Assembly (NCBI GenBank): GCA_002886105.1
Contig: CP025776.1
Coordinates: 1,364,001-1,428,000 of the forward strand
DNA length: 64,000 bases
Direction of reading: 5' to 3'
Source of the DNA: Enterobacter sp. EA-1
GTDB lineage: Bacteria > Pseudomonadota > Gammaproteobacteria > Enterobacterales > Enterobacteriaceae
The notes under the pieces were generated by a model, which was not told the DNA's origin, searched no databases, and worked only from the letters and a program-made list of their open reading frames with translations. The position numbers were made by a program, and so were the translations under genes. Of this stretch, positions 1 to 10,843 are shown piece by piece; within the stretch, counting starts at the first letter, position 1; each line of letters begins with the position of its first letter.

Positions 1-525
1 TTCAGCTACCGGTAAAGCGCACGTTATCAAATCCTCACCACAACGTGGCGGCCTGCCGAAAGAGATGAAGATGGGCCTCGTTGAACCGCTGCGTGAGCTG
101 TTCAAAGACGAAGTGCGTAAAATTGGTCTGGAACTGGGCCTGCCGTACGACATGCTGTACCGCCACCCGTTCCCGGGGCCGGGCCTTGGCGTTCGCGTAC
201 TGGGCGAAGTGAAGAAAGAGTACTGCGACCTGCCGTCGCGCCGATCTTTATTGAAGAGCTGCATAAAGCAGACCTCTACAACAAAGTAAGCCGAGGCCTT
301 CACTGTGTTCCTGCCGGTACGTTCCGTTGGCGTAATGGGCGACGGTCAGCTCGACTGGTTGTCTCTGCGTGCAGAACCATCGACTTTATGACCGCGCACT
401 GGGCGCACCTGCCGTACGATTTCCTCGGCCGCGTCTCCAACCGTATCATCAATGAAGTCAACGGCATCTCCCGCGTGGTGTATGACATCAGCGGCAAACC
501 GCCAGCCACCATTGAGTGGGAATAA
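1..525 (+). CDS. guaA: GMP synthase (glutamine-hydrolysing), C-terminal part
   Basis: Last step of GMP synthesis, amination of XMP using glutamine and ATP. Only the C-terminal ATP-pyrophosphatase/dimerisation part is in the window; the 5' end lies to the left. [17 protein letters not shown] is a hallmark of the family's C-terminal domain, and the protein ends KPPATIEWE followed by TAA, as in E. coli. The frame shifts near 235, 290 and 370, each time resuming recognisable GuaA sequence ([14 protein letters not shown], then [20 protein letters not shown]), so these look like read errors. The gene marks the left junction of the accessory block. Confidence 0.95.
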
Positions 526-1105
526 GATTTAGCTCCTTCTGATATATTAAATATTAAATATTAAAGCCCGCGAAAGCGGTTTTATTTTTGTATATAATGT
601 TTTGAGAGATTTATTGGCTACTAATTAAATTTTTTTATCGATTAATCGAGGATATGATTAAATATGTATGAACGGTATTTAATGTAATACTCTTTATATT
701 TTTAAATATAAGATATATTTTACATAACATTATAATAATCATGGTCTTTAAGTTAAATTAATTTAGATGGCAGTGTTGTGGTTTGGTTTTTAACGAATGA
801 AATTTGTCTGAGATGTTTTTTTTGATATAAAAATTAAATTGTTAATGTCCGTTTGGATGGCTTAGTCTCATTACTTGTACTTAATTCGACAAACACTCGA
901 AGCTATAGATCTTTGACAGTCAGTTTAGTGCTGCGGAGCGGACATTTACATGTAACTTGTTTGTACCACAAAAGCTTAGAGCCTTGTTGAAGAGATAGCA
1001 TGTTGACCAAATTTTAGAAATGCTGCAAAGTGATTTCTGCAACGGTGTTGATTCAGTACCAGTTCCAATATTTCCCTAGAAATATAATCAAGTTACAGAG
1101 GACGT
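526..1105. other. AT-rich gap between guaA and the Gabija-type unit
   Basis: About 580 bases with no credible coding sequence. Beyond the short guaA hairpin it is strongly AT-rich, unlike the GC-rich core genes, and continuous in composition with the following defence genes. No integrase, tRNA or clear direct repeat of the guaA end was found in it. It presumably holds the promoter of the next gene; several AT-rich boxes make an exact assignment unsafe. Confidence 0.6.
565..586 (+). terminator. Possible terminator after guaA
   Basis: A short GC hairpin CCGC-GAAA-GCGG at 568-579 is followed by TTTTATTTTT. The stem is only 4 bp, weaker than usual, and may itself carry a base error. It lies 40 bases after the guaA stop codon. 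Confidence 0.45.
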
Positions 1106-3252
1106 ATGCACATTACAAAAGCTCTCCCTAGTAAATTACAGAAACTTCAAAACGTAAAGTTACTTTTTAACAATGAAATAAACACAATTATTGGTGAGAA
1201 TGGTTCTGGTAAAACTAACTTATTCCGAGCGATGAGATTACTACTTGATAATTCAATGCTTCGCTCTGCCACTAAGCTCGCTGAAGGGGGATTTTTGTAG
1301 GGCATTAGGTAATTGGCGGGGTCATTGGATCATTAGTATTGAGTTTAGTGATATTGCTAGTGATGAAGCTAGTCAGTCGCTATTCCTTCATGGTTTAGGA
1401 AATGCTGAGGATGAGGTTGTTACTAGAGCAACATACAATTTGATATTCAGACCTAAGGCAAACATCCGTCAAGCATTGGCACAACTCCCACAAGGGAATG
1501 TGGATGCTTTACAAAACTATTTGGACATTATAAATATTGATGACTATGAAACCATCCTGACTGGCAAAAGTATTGCTGATTTCAATGATCCGGTTGTATA
1601 TAAAAGTATAGTTGGTGACTTCGAAAGAGTTATATTTCCGGCAAGGTTGAATAATCCTGACATCGGAATAAAATTACCAAATATTCTTAATATGCCAAAT
1701 GAAGTTTCATTTACTTTTATTAAAGCTTTAAGAGATGTGGTATCTGACTTTCATAGCAATAGAACCAACCCCCTTACGTTATTAAAACGTAAGTCGGGAG
1801 GGATTAGTGACTTCCAACCTATTGCTAATTGGGACATTAAACAGTAACATTGAAGGTCTATCAGAGATATGATGTTCGTGATGATAGGTAAATACTATTG
1901 GTGACACAGTAGGCGATACATACTCTCCTGATTCCATTTCAATTCGTTCTGGTTTAACAGACGATGCAGACCCTTTTTCAGTCATTAAAGCTTTTTTGTT
2001 GGTGAGTCAAATGATGGTTGAGGAACCATCAATGAAATGAGTTTAGGTGGTGCCAACCTGTTATTTCTCACGTTAAAATTACTCAATTCAAATATCAACA
2101 TGCTAATCAATCAATTGCAAACTGTATTGATTGAAGAACCAGAAGCCCACATACATACTCATATTCAGAAATCTCTTTTCGACAACATCAGTTATCAAAA
2201 TACACAGATTATATACTCACTCATCAAATATATCTGGAAGTAAAGTAATAGCAATATGAATATTATTGGGTTTGTTGATGGTGTCTGTGAGGTTTTCAAC
2301 CGGCAGCAGGGCTTACTGAAGAGAAAGTTGGATTCAGTTCAACGTTACCTTGATGCTATACGGAGTAACTTACTTTTCTCCCGAAGTGTTATTTTAGTCG
2401 AAGGAGATGAGGAACTACTTATTCCAATACTTCTTAAAAAAGTTTTAGGATTAAGTTTAGATGAGATTGGAGTTTAGTCAACATCAGAAGCACTGGCTTC
2501 GAGAATATTGCAATGTTATTTGATAATGAGGATTAAAAAACGTTGCAGCATTATAACAGATCTTGATAAAGCTTTTTTTGATACTACTATTTCTCCAACA
2601 GATAGTGAGCAAGATAGAAAAAAGAAAGTAAAAGCCATCGGTTCTCAAGATACAGGACTTGCTCGGAAAGTAAGGCTTGATACCTTTGTCAAAACAACCC
2701 TTGGATTTCTACTATGCAGAACATACGTTTGAGGTTGATTTCATAAAATCATCGAACAGTAATTATCTCAAGAGAATCGTCGCAGATGTGTATACAACGC
2801 TACGATAAATACAGCTGAAAGTGAACTATCTTCAATTGATATCGCGATCCTCAGGTTCAAGAGCTTTAACTATGGCAAACTATCAAGGTAAAGGCTGGTT
2901 TGCCCTTATTTTAGGAAAGACTATTGATTTTAAAGTAGTCATTCCTAATTATATTTTGATGCTATCAAATTTGCACGGTGAGTTCAGTAAAGGACTTATT
3001 TTTAAAATACTGAAGCACCGTTACTACTCAGTCATTGAACATGTCAAATTTGGCAAGGAAATCATCGAACAGCTAAATATTGAAGGTAATGTGGCTCTAA
3101 AGCAGAATTGGGAAACGTACTTGGCTCCTTATGAGAGTGGTTTAGCAAGATTCACTCCAAAATGGGAGGTATTTAATCTAGTTGATGGTGATATAGATGC
3201 ACTCAAGGTCGATCTGATGAACGATTTACCTTATGAGAAAACGGTATTTTGA
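1106..3252 (+). CDS. OLD-family ATPase/TOPRIM nuclease (GajA-like)
   Basis: Predicted nuclease subunit of a Gabija-type anti-phage system. The N-terminus has an ABC-type P-loop (IIGENGSGKTNLFRA, residues about 28-42). The middle carries the signature/Walker B region (SLGGANLL near 2040, then LIEEPEAHIH near 2128). The C-terminal half has a TOPRIM domain: ILVEGDEE at about 2392, then an acidic IITDLD at about 2535. The start at ATG 1106 follows AGAGGACGT. About 715 codons, longer than the roughly 580 residues I recall for B. cereus GajA. Broken by several frame changes (about 1290, 1850, 2030, 2240, 2480, 2720) with the family sequence resuming each time. AT-rich compared with flanking genes, suggesting transfer. 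The assignment rests on motif order plus the helicase neighbour; some other OLD/helicase pairs look alike. Confidence 0.75.
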
Positions 3253-3265
3253 CAAGGATATAATT

Positions 3266-5064
3266 ATGTTTCTGTGGGATGACGATGATCTAAATGATGA
3301 GCAGGTAGCAGCGATTCATGAGCCGAATAATGTGTTCTTAATTGCATGTCCTGCGGAAGTGGTAAAACCAGGACACTCACTAAAAATTGCTTTTGAGCTT
3401 TCCAAGTTTAAAGGATCCTAAAAATGGGTCGTTGCCGTACCTACACATAGAGCAGCCGATGAGGATTCGAGCGAATTGAAATTCTTGGAATTGACGCAAC
3501 TCAGCTGTGGATCGGAACTATTCATTCGTTTTGTTTAGAATGGATGCTGGAAGCCTTATGGTCTCTATCATGACAAGCTGAAGATGGATTTTAAAGATAA
3601 TTGAACTCTTATGATTCTGGAAGGGAAATAATATCCCAAATATGCTCTGGTATTTGCACCGAACGTATTAGGTATGGGAATGCAGTCATTACTATACTCC
3701 CCGAGTTGACATTAACTGGTGCTGGAGGTAAAACATCACTCGTAAAAAAAAAGTATTAGATGACTATCACTACCATCTTGCAGAAAATGGTCAAATAGAC
3801 TTTGAGCAAATTCTATATTTTGCTTATGAAATCCTATCAAGTAATTCAGTTGTTGCTAAGATATTGGCAAACTTATTCTCTTATATTCTTATTGATGAAT
3901 ATCAAGACACACGAAAGAAATACAGTATTCAATTGTTTCAAATATTATAAAAGCTAGCCAAAACCGAGTTAAAATATTTATTGTTGGAGATCCAAATCAA
4001 GCTATTTACGGTTCTCTTGGTGGCTACGCAATTACATTTGGAACTTGAGCAGTTAGCCAAGTGTCATTTACTCCAATGTCCTTAGATAAAAACTATGAAG
4101 CTCTAGAAAATTATAAACTATTATCGTAATTTTAATGTTACCCCCTAGTGCAACTGTCGCTGAAGGTGAGCATCGTGATCATCCTAGCATTACTTATGAC
4201 AAGATCACTCAAAAGGATAACTTAGTTGGAGGCAAGTGAGCAGGCATATTGAGCATAGCGTTAAAAATCTGGGCATCCTTGAGAAGGAAATTTGTGTCAT
4301 AGCACCTTGGTGGATGCATTTGGCATCACTAACTCGCAATTTGGTAAACAGATTGCCTGATTATAATTTCGATGGCCCCGTGGTCTTGTGCCTTTTCAAG
4401 AGACATTGATAACTTTTGGTTCAAGTTGACTCCAAATTATCTTAACAGAGCCATCGCCTAATATGTCAAGCGTCTTCGGTGGGCATCTGATATCTTAAAT
4501 GACATGGAACTTGCATTGGTCGATGGTTATTCTATAATCCCCCAAAAATTTCCTAAAAGACAGTTAACTCTATTTCGATAGATGAATTCGACGGCCTAGC
4601 TTATCTTCGGACGTTCTTTGACACTATTTAGTGAGTTGGGGATAGATTTTACACTATATCCAATGCTAAAAGAACATCACGAATCATTTTTCAATAGTAC
4701 ACAGAATAGAATTGATAGGCTAAGAAAGAGAATGCATTTTTTGCAACTGACATTGATACTTTTCGTAAAGCGTTTAAACCCAGAACAGGTATCAAAGTGT
4801 CAACAATACATGGAGTAAAGGGAGGGGAATATGATGTTGTTATTTCCTTCGGTCTTCTTCAAGACCTGGTTCCGAATTTCAATGACTGTTCTGTTGAAAG
4901 TGCTAAAAAAATTGCTTTATGTAATTGGTTCTAGGGCCAGAAAGAACCTACATCTTATTTCCGAGACAGGAAGATTTAATGGTGTCGGTCGATATAGAAG
5001 AGAGTATCAACCAACAGAAATTTTACACCAGTTGAATTTTTCATACGATCAAAATTTGATATGA
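3266..5064 (+). CDS. UvrD/Rep-like superfamily 1 helicase (GajB-like)
   Basis: Partner of the upstream OLD nuclease, 13 bases after its stop codon, with AAGGATAT ahead of ATG 3266. Reading across frames gives the ordered UvrD motifs: P-loop (CPAGSGKTRTL after correcting one base, about 3350), GTIHSFCLEWML (3520), ILIDEYQDT (3888), IVGDPNQAIYGSLGGY (3982), STIHGVKGGEYDVVI (4797) and LLYVIGSRARKNLHLI (4912). It is therefore a complete helicase of about 600 residues, not a fragment. The stretch 3400-4600 is the most frame-broken part of the window, but simple one-base corrections restore sensible protein, so I do not call it a pseudogene. In Gabija the helicase is thought to sense DNA-end and nucleotide state and trigger the nuclease. 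Confidence 0.72.
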
Positions 5065-5396
5065 CATATGAGTTTTGAATATTTTGATTTTTTTGGTTAA
5101 TAATTTTGTATATAACCTATAAAAGTAATCGGATGCAACAATTCTGTGCCGGTATTTGAGGCGTTAACCATTAGAAATTTTAATCCGGAACATACGAATT
5201 AAAGTTAGAATCTAGCTCACTTTTGTCCCTAATCGAAATAGTTCGGCTGTTCGCTCTTAGCAGACATCTGGGGCTTGCTCCACCTAATTAGCATTTAAAG
5301 AAAATATATCTCCTCTTTAGCATCTCTAAAGAATGCCCTTTTAATCAGTGTTAGCTTTAGTTTTGTCCTAACAGCTGATTGAAAAGGAGAATCACC
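5065..5396. other. Gap between defence unit and nlp-like gene
   Basis: About 330 bases without a gene. AT-rich up to about 5220, then shifting toward core-like composition. It probably contains the right junction of the defence insertion and the promoter of the nlp-like gene (AAGGAG just before ATG 5397). No copy of the guaA 3' end was seen that would mark an attachment site. Confidence 0.5.
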
Positions 5397-5627
5397 ATGG
5401 AACATCAGGACTGGCATCCGGCAGATATTATTGCGGGTTTACGGAAAAAGGGACATCGTTGGCGGCGCTTTCCCGTGAATCGGGGCTGGCTTCATCCGCT
5501 CGCCAATGCCTTAACCCGGCACTGGCCGAAAGGGGAGCGGTTAATTGCTGAAGCGTTAGATACCCGACCAGAAGTAATCTGGCCGTCGCGGTATCCGGGT
5601 TGTAAATCCGATCAGGGGAGCGTATGA
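5397..5627 (+). CDS. Nlp/Ner-family DNA-binding regulator (SfsB-like)
   Basis: Small transcription regulator related to phage Mu Ner and E. coli SfsB/Nlp. Visible features are the N-terminal DWHPADIIAGLRKKG, the helix-turn-helix LAALSRESGLASSALANAL, and the family end PKGERLIAEALDT-PEVIWPSRY. One frame change near 5447 separates the first 17 residues from the rest. A good ribosome site (AAAAGGAG) precedes ATG 5397. About 76 residues, a little shorter than SfsB. Target genes unknown. E. coli K-12 keeps its nlp gene elsewhere, so this copy belongs to the accessory block. Confidence 0.75.
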   Translation: MEHQDWHPADIIAGLRKKGHRWRRFPVNRGWLHPLANALTRHWPKGERLIAEALDTRPEVIWPSRYPGCKSDQGSV

Positions 5628-5695
5628 AGAGCAGAACGTATAAAGGCTGAAACATAAAACGGTAATGCTCCCGTGCCTTGGGCATTACCGCCTTC

Positions 5696-6285
5696 TCAAT
5701 ACATCCATTTCTCCACAATCTCATCGCCGAGGTGTTCGCGCAGATCCTCATTGTCCTCCTCGTCGTGGGCGGCCAGCAGGCATTTGAACATCAGCACGTC
5801 GAGGTACTGGCCCGCGTCGCTGAATATCTGCGTCAGCATCGGCGAACTGTCGTGATCGAAGTACCACACTTCGCCCGTTTCCCGGTGGAAGCACCACAAA
5901 TTGCCGTTGCCGAGGTAGTCGCCAAAAGCAACCAACTGATCAACCAGCGTCGACAGCTGTTCTGCGTCCGGCGCATCTTCCGAGGATGTCGCTAATGCCG
6001 GGGTAAGCATTCAGCAGCGGTTCGATGCTGGCGTATTTCTCGGGCACTACGCTGCACAGCCTTTCGGCCAGTTCCAGTGCGCCAATCTGTTCATGATAAC
6101 GGCGCAGCAGCGGTGGGGCGCAGCCCAGCCGCTGTTCCAGTGCGTCTACATCCGGAGCTTTAACCGGAGTGATGGGCGGCGGGTTATTCCACAAGTCGAG
6201 GTAAGCCTGCACAGGCGCGCCACCACGCCAGCCGCTCTGCTTCGTCGGTAAATGCTGGCCACGCAAGTGGCGGCAGTGCAGTCAT
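5696..6285 (-). CDS. SMI1/KNR4-like protein (possible immunity protein)
   Basis: About 195 residues. The N-terminal half has DVDALEQRLGCAPPLLRRYH, the usual opening of SMI1/KNR4-superfamily domains. The C-terminal half has FGDYLGNGNLWCFHRETGEV and a run of acidic residues before the end EIVEKWMY. Bacterial members are mostly immunity proteins of polymorphic and contact-dependent toxins, but no toxin gene is visible here. Start chosen at ATG 6285 (MTALPPLAWPAF). Frame changes near 6210 and 5985. It lies 23 bases downstream of the other minus-strand gene, so the two are probably one transcript. The superfamily call is by eye and moderate. Confidence 0.55.
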
Positions 6286-6308
6286 CTGAAGTCATTATCG
6301 TGTCCCGA

Positions 6309-6872
6309 TTAGTAAGTCTGGCTGTCGACAGTGAAGCGGTAATTCATATCCATATCGGCGGTTGCGTGCTCGCGTTCTGTTTTCTTCAGCACGAACTCAA
6401 TAGCAGGTTCGCAATAGTCGCCGCGCAGCACTTCCCCGGCAAGGATCTCAACCTCACATACCGTTGTCGATGTCAATTTGCGGTCGCCTGGCTGGCGATA
6501 ACGCTCCTCAAGCGCGCGGATTTGCGCATCGGTGAAGTTTTGCAGAACTCGCGGGTGAACAGCCGAAGCTGGCGGTTTTCGATGCGCAGCACATAGCCGC
6601 CACGTTGGTGCTGTAAGCGGCTCTCTGGCTTGAGCAGTTCCGGTGTCTCACCAGAAAGGGTGAAAATAATGGTGTACGGGTAATTTTCGATGCCCGCGAG
6701 CGGGATGACGATGCCCTCCTGCACAGCCCGGTCGCTGCTCATTGCTGACAAACTCGGATGCCAGATCGTCATCAAGTGCATGCTCTTCTTTCCGGTGCCT
6801 GCAACAGGCGGATATCACCCAGCAAAAGTAATCAACCAGATCGTTGAGTACCTCAACGAATTCATAACGCAT
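6309..6872 (-). CDS. Unrecognised protein, possible immunity partner
   Basis: About 188 residues, not placed in a known family. Start MRYEFVEVLNDLVDYFCW at 6872 with AAAGGAG six bases upstream (a second ATG sits at 6875). Readable pieces across frames: an internal beta-rich stretch (IENYPYTIIFTLSG), LRIENRQLRLFTREF, and the C-terminal half EVEILAGEVLRGDYCEPAIE ending FTVDSQTY. No signal peptide or membrane segment; likely cytosolic. Co-directional with and just upstream of the SMI1-like gene. Such paired small soluble proteins are common in immunity arrays, but that is inference. Confidence 0.55.
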
Positions 6873-7182
6873 CATCGGCTCCTTTGTCAGCCTTGCCGCC
6901 ATTCGGGGATAAGGTAACGCACTGTAGAGGTCGTGAGAACAGGTTATTGATCTTGCTGGTAGTTACCCATCGGTTGCGAAATTTTATTCAGCACCTCACT
7001 CCTTATGGGTATTAATATTGGCATTTTTAAGCGGCGATTTTGCGTTTATTTCCGCCATTGAGAATTTACCCAATGTATTGCAAACCTGTTTAACCGGTGG
7101 CATATCTATTAAAAATACGAAAATAAAGCTACCTGCGAAATGTATTTTCGCGGGTTATGTTAGCGTCAGGGAAAAGGTTTTT
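6873..7182. other. Divergent intergenic region
   Basis: About 310 bases between a minus-strand gene and the plus-strand NqrC-like gene. The left edge is the ribosome site of the minus-strand gene (6879-6885). An open frame begins at 7018, but its protein looks like nothing recognisable and it runs into the real gene in another frame. Promoters for both directions must lie here; I could not fix them. Confidence 0.5.
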
Positions 7183-7945
7183 ATGCGTAAAGGTAAAATT
7201 ATTGTTGCATCGATGATGTTATTTTGTGTTCTGTGTTTTGCGGCGGTGGCGTTATATTTTCTGGTGCTGAAAGTGATGATGGGCAATCGGCAGATCAGCC
7301 ACATGCCGCCGCCATACTTCAGGTCGCTGGGTTAGTGAGTGCTAATAAACCTGACCCGGAAACGATAAAAACGCTTTTCGCGCGCCGGGTTATTGTTCGC
7401 CGGAGTCAACTCTGGACAGCGGCGAATTACTGCCGGTGGCAGCGCATCCGGACGCGCAAAAACCTGTGACGCTGGCGGCCGATCAGGACCCGGCGCAGAT
7501 ACGCCAGCGTTGCAGCATTGCCGATATCTATTTCATTCAAAACAATGAGCATGAAATTCAGCAGGTTATCCTGCCCGTTTCGGGCAAGGGCGCGAAGTCG
7601 ATGATGCATGCGTTTCTGGCACTGGAGAGCGACGGGCGCACGGTGAAAAACCTGCTGTATTACGATCAGGATGAAACACCGGGCACCGGGCGCGAAGGTG
7701 GACGATGCAGACTGGCTGCGCCAGTGGCCGGGCAAAAAGTGCTGGATGATCGGGCGCAACCGGCGTTGAAAGTGGTTCAGCAGAATAGCGGAAATAACGA
7801 TAACTACACGGTGGATGGTATTACCGGCGCAACAATGACCTCCGTTGGTGTGGAGAAAAGCATTAATTTCTGGACGGGCGCTCGCGGTTATGGCCATTTC
7901 CTGCAACGCCTGATGAAAGATAAGAAAATATTATCGAATCAGTAA
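7183..7945 (+). CDS. Orphan NqrC-like FMN-binding membrane protein
   Basis: Resembles subunit C of the Na+-translocating NADH:quinone reductase. One N-terminal membrane helix (residues 5-30), then a periplasmic FMN-binding domain. Diagnostic pieces: YFIQNNEHEIQQVILPVSGK, MHAFLALESDGRTVKNL, ETPGTGRE, WPGKKVLDD and the flavinylation motif DGITGATMTSVGV, in which the last Thr of GAT receives FMN from ApbE, then FWTGARGYGHFL. About 253 residues, close to NqrC. No other nqr gene lies nearby. Frame changes at about 7270, 7400 and 7700. A strong terminator follows, so it is transcribed apart from the fet cluster. Its electron partner is unknown. Confidence 0.85.
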
Positions 7946-7980
7946 TCCGTACCGCAGTTATTTACGTTAGAGTATAAATA

Positions 7981-8008
7981 CGCCAGCAATGTTATTGCTG
8001 GCTTTTTT
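7981..8008 (+). terminator. Rho-independent terminator after nqrC-like gene
   Basis: Perfect 9-bp stem GCCAGCAAT / ATTGCTGGC (7982-7990 and 7994-8002) with a 3-base loop, followed by six Ts. Confidence 0.9.
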
Positions 8009-8210
8009 ATTAACGTTTAGCGAATGTTAATTTCCCCCGATCGCTGTGCGGGAAAATGCACAGCCGTTCTGCACCTTGCCAAAAAATAGACTGCGCTTAC
8101 TTTCATGGAAAATAAGGTTATTTCTGCCCGTTCTTCATCATTTATTTACATAACTTGTCACTGTTTGACAGTTTCATGATCCTGGTCATGTACAAAACCA
8201 AAAAGAATCA

Positions 8211-8225
8211 TGATAATCATTATCA
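8211..8225 (+). promoter_or_regulatory. Fur box upstream of the fet iron operon
   Basis: TGATAATCATTATCA is a perfect 7-1-7 inverted repeat, the core Fur-binding consensus. It lies 16 bases before the chosen fetM start. A TTGACA (8165-8170) upstream could be a -35 element, but no well-spaced -10 is certain. Repression by Fe-bound Fur and induction under iron limitation are expected. Confidence 0.9.
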
Positions 8226-8241
8226 TTTGTATTTAACGGGT

Positions 8242-10169
8242 ATGCGCAGTGGTGACTTTCCGTTCTTTTTGGTGGCTCTGTTTGGCCTGTTCTTCAGCGC
8301 ATGCGTATGGGCGGAGACCAACTACGCACCGTTCATCCGGGGACATTGAGCAACGCCTTGATAAAACGGCGGAACTCTATCAGCAGCAAAAAACCAATGA
8401 CGCCCGCCGCGAAGTGCAAATGGCCTATTTTGAGGTGTTCGAAAACCTCGAAGGGCCAATCCGCATTAACTTCTCTGCCAGTAAAAGCTACGAGGATGGA
8501 AAGCACCTTCGGCGAGATCCGCAAAATGATTGGCGATGGCAAGCCACTCAGCGAGGTGCAGGGCAAAATCGACGGGCTGAAAAAAGCGCTGCGTGAGGTG
8601 GAACCGGTGCTCGATGGCGGGCATAAACTGGTTGCCGAAGAGCAGCATTCGGCGCTCTCCGCGATGACATTGCCGTGTACTGGCAAAACAGCTTCCGCAG
8701 CATCGACGATCTCCGGCCCGGGGCGGTCACCGAATATCAGGCCGGTAACTTCACCGCTGCCAGCCAGCGCGTACAGCAGGCGCATTATCAGGGCTTTAAA
8801 AACTCCGAAATGGAGATGTCGGTGCGCCAGAACCGTTCTGCGAAAGACGCCGCCGCTATCAACCAGCAGTTCACCGCGCTGATTGCGCTGACCGCACAGC
8901 CCGATCATCTCAATGATGTCTCTTATCAGGTGACTTCGCTGTTGCAGGACATCGAAGATCTGTTACTGGCCTGCCGACCACGCGTGACGATCAACCCGTG
9001 AGCGCGCCGGAAAAAAGCGGCCACTGCGCCTGTCGCCAGCGACGCGCCGGAGAATGCCGACTGGGCCAGCATCGCATCTGCGATTAATCACAGCATCAGT
9101 AGCGCTATCACGCTCTACCAGAACGGCAGCGCACAAGAGGCGATCCTCGCGGTGCAAGACACCTACTTCGATCGCTTTGAAGCCACCGGCATGGAGAACA
9201 AAATCGGTTCCCGTGACTCGGCGTTCAAAACCACGCTGGAAAACCACTTTACCCGCACCTGGTGAGGCCTGATGAAGGCCGGGCAGCCGGTTGGCGCTCT
9301 GCTTACCGAGGCCAGCGCTCTGCAAAACGATCTGCAAAATGCCGTCACCATGCTGGGCGAGGGAAGAGACCCAGTGGAGCCTGCTGCTCTACAGCCTGAT
9401 GATCATTGTTCGTGAAGGGCTGGAAGCCTTGCTGATTGTGGCGGCGATTGTCGCCTACATGGTGAAAAACAATCACCGAGGACAAAATGCCGCTGATCCG
9501 CCAGTCGGTGATTGTGGCGCTGGTCGCAAGTATAGTCACGGCGGTTCTTTTCCAGATGCTGTTCACCAACTCCGGTGCCAGCCGTGAGTTGCTCGAAGGC
9601 TCTCACCATGCTGATTGCGGTGGTGATGTTGTTCTCCATGAGCTATTGGCTGCTCTCAAAAGTGGAGGCCCGGCACTGGAAAGCCCTGGCTGGAGGGCAA
9701 GCTGTCCCACTCGTTAACCCGCGGCTCGCTGGTCGGCTTGTGGCTGACCTGCTTCCTTGCTGTCTATCGCGAAGGTGCCGAGACGGTACTGTTCTACTTT
9801 GCGCTGATTGGTGATGCGAAAGACGTTGCCGGTCATCTCTCCATTGGTGCGGGGTTTGCCATTGGTTGTGGTGTTGCTGGTGGCTGGCTGGTGATGCGCT
9901 ACTCGGTCGTCCGCTTGCCGCTCAAACCGTTCTTTATGTTTACCGGCAGTTTTATGTACCTGATGGCATTCGTCTTTGCCGGTAAAGGGGTGCTCGAACT
10001 GGTGGAAGGCAAGTTGTTCCAGCCAACATTGATTAATGGCATGCCAGAAGTCAGTTGGCTGGGCATTTATCCCTATGTGGAAACGTTGATGCCGCAGGCG
10101 GTATTGCTACTTGCCGCATTGGTGGCGCTGTGGGTGATGCGCCGCCGCAACCACCTCCGGGGGAGATGA
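8242..10169 (+). CDS. fetM: FTR1-family iron permease (FetM-type)
   Basis: Inner-membrane iron permease of the two-part FetMP system. Signal peptide MRSGDFPFFLVALFG...ACVWA (first 24 residues), then a long helical periplasmic domain (about residues 25-375), then the FTR1 membrane domain. Two iron-handling REGxE motifs are visible: IIVREGLEALLIVAA (about 9405) and YREGAETVLFYFALIGD (about 9768). Seven or so hydrophobic segments follow, with the basic tail MRRRNHLRGR. About 642 residues, typical for the bacterial long form. Many frame changes (8335, 8500, 8665, 8980, 9260, 9365, 9475, 9600, 9690, 9880), all restored by single bases. First gene of the operon under the Fur box. Confidence 0.9.
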
Positions 10170-10212
10170 TTAAAAATAATTGATCGCCAATTTTACGACG
10201 AGGATAAGTCCA

Positions 10213-10749
10213 ATGACCATGAAGAAAGCGCTTATTGCTGGTGCGGTAATGACCGGCATTTTCACTGCACCAGTAGCCCCACAGCATTCCGAGGAACACC
10301 CGGCGGGCGAGCCGGTAAAAATGAACGAAATGGAGCTGGCTGCCGTTTACTTGCAGCCGATCGATATGGAACCGCGTGGCATGGGGCTGCCTGCCGCTAA
10401 ATCCGACATCCACCGGAAGCCGATATTCACGCCACCGAAGGCAACAAAAACGGTTTTGGCGCGGGTGAATGGGTGCCGTATCTGACCATCAGCTACAGCA
10501 CGGTCAACACCGACACCGGCGAAAAACAGGACGGCACCTTCATGCCGATGGTCGCCAGCGATGGCCCGCACTACGGCGCAAACATCAAAATGATGGGCGT
10601 GGGCAACTACAAAGTGACCTACCACATTGGAGCCGCCTGCCAAAGCGGGGATGCACCGCCATACGGACACCGAAACCGGTGTGGGCCGCTGGTGGAAGCC
10701 GTTCGACGTGAGCTATGAATTCAAATATGTCGGCCTGGAACTGGATTAA
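10213..10749 (+). CDS. fetP: Periplasmic iron-binding protein of the P19 family (FetP)
   Basis: Periplasmic metal-binding partner of FetM, thought to deliver or oxidise ferrous iron. The signal peptide is MTMKKALIAGAVMTGIFTAP, with mature HEEHPAGEPVKMNEMELAAV. Family features include DMEPRGMGLP, EGNKNGFGAGEWVPYLTI, FMPMVASDGPHYGANIK, and a His-rich MHRHTDTETGVGRWWKPF, where His/Met residues bind copper and iron in P19. About 178 residues. Frame changes near 10285, 10420, 10640 and 10680. Starts 43 bases after fetM, same transcript. Confidence 0.92.
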
Positions 10750-10843
10750 AGCGCAGGTGTTGATGTCGGTATCGCGGCGTGATTCCGCGATACCGTTACC
10801 CGCGCAGAGCCACTCTTTGTTTGCCCTACCCGGAGTCGATGTC

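Noticed and set aside
526-1105. Attachment site formed by a repeat of the guaA 3' end
   Set aside because: No second copy of the guaA end (ATTGAGTGGGAATAA) was found in the block, and no integrase is present.
3266-5064. Helicase as a decayed pseudogene
   Set aside because: All helicase motifs I-VI are present in order and recovered by one-base corrections, at an indel density similar to essential genes nearby.
7018-7335. Open frame overlapping the start of the NqrC-like gene
   Set aside because: It only gains length by sharing the signal region in the same frame at its end; the real start at 7183 has a ribosome site and an NqrC-type N-terminus.
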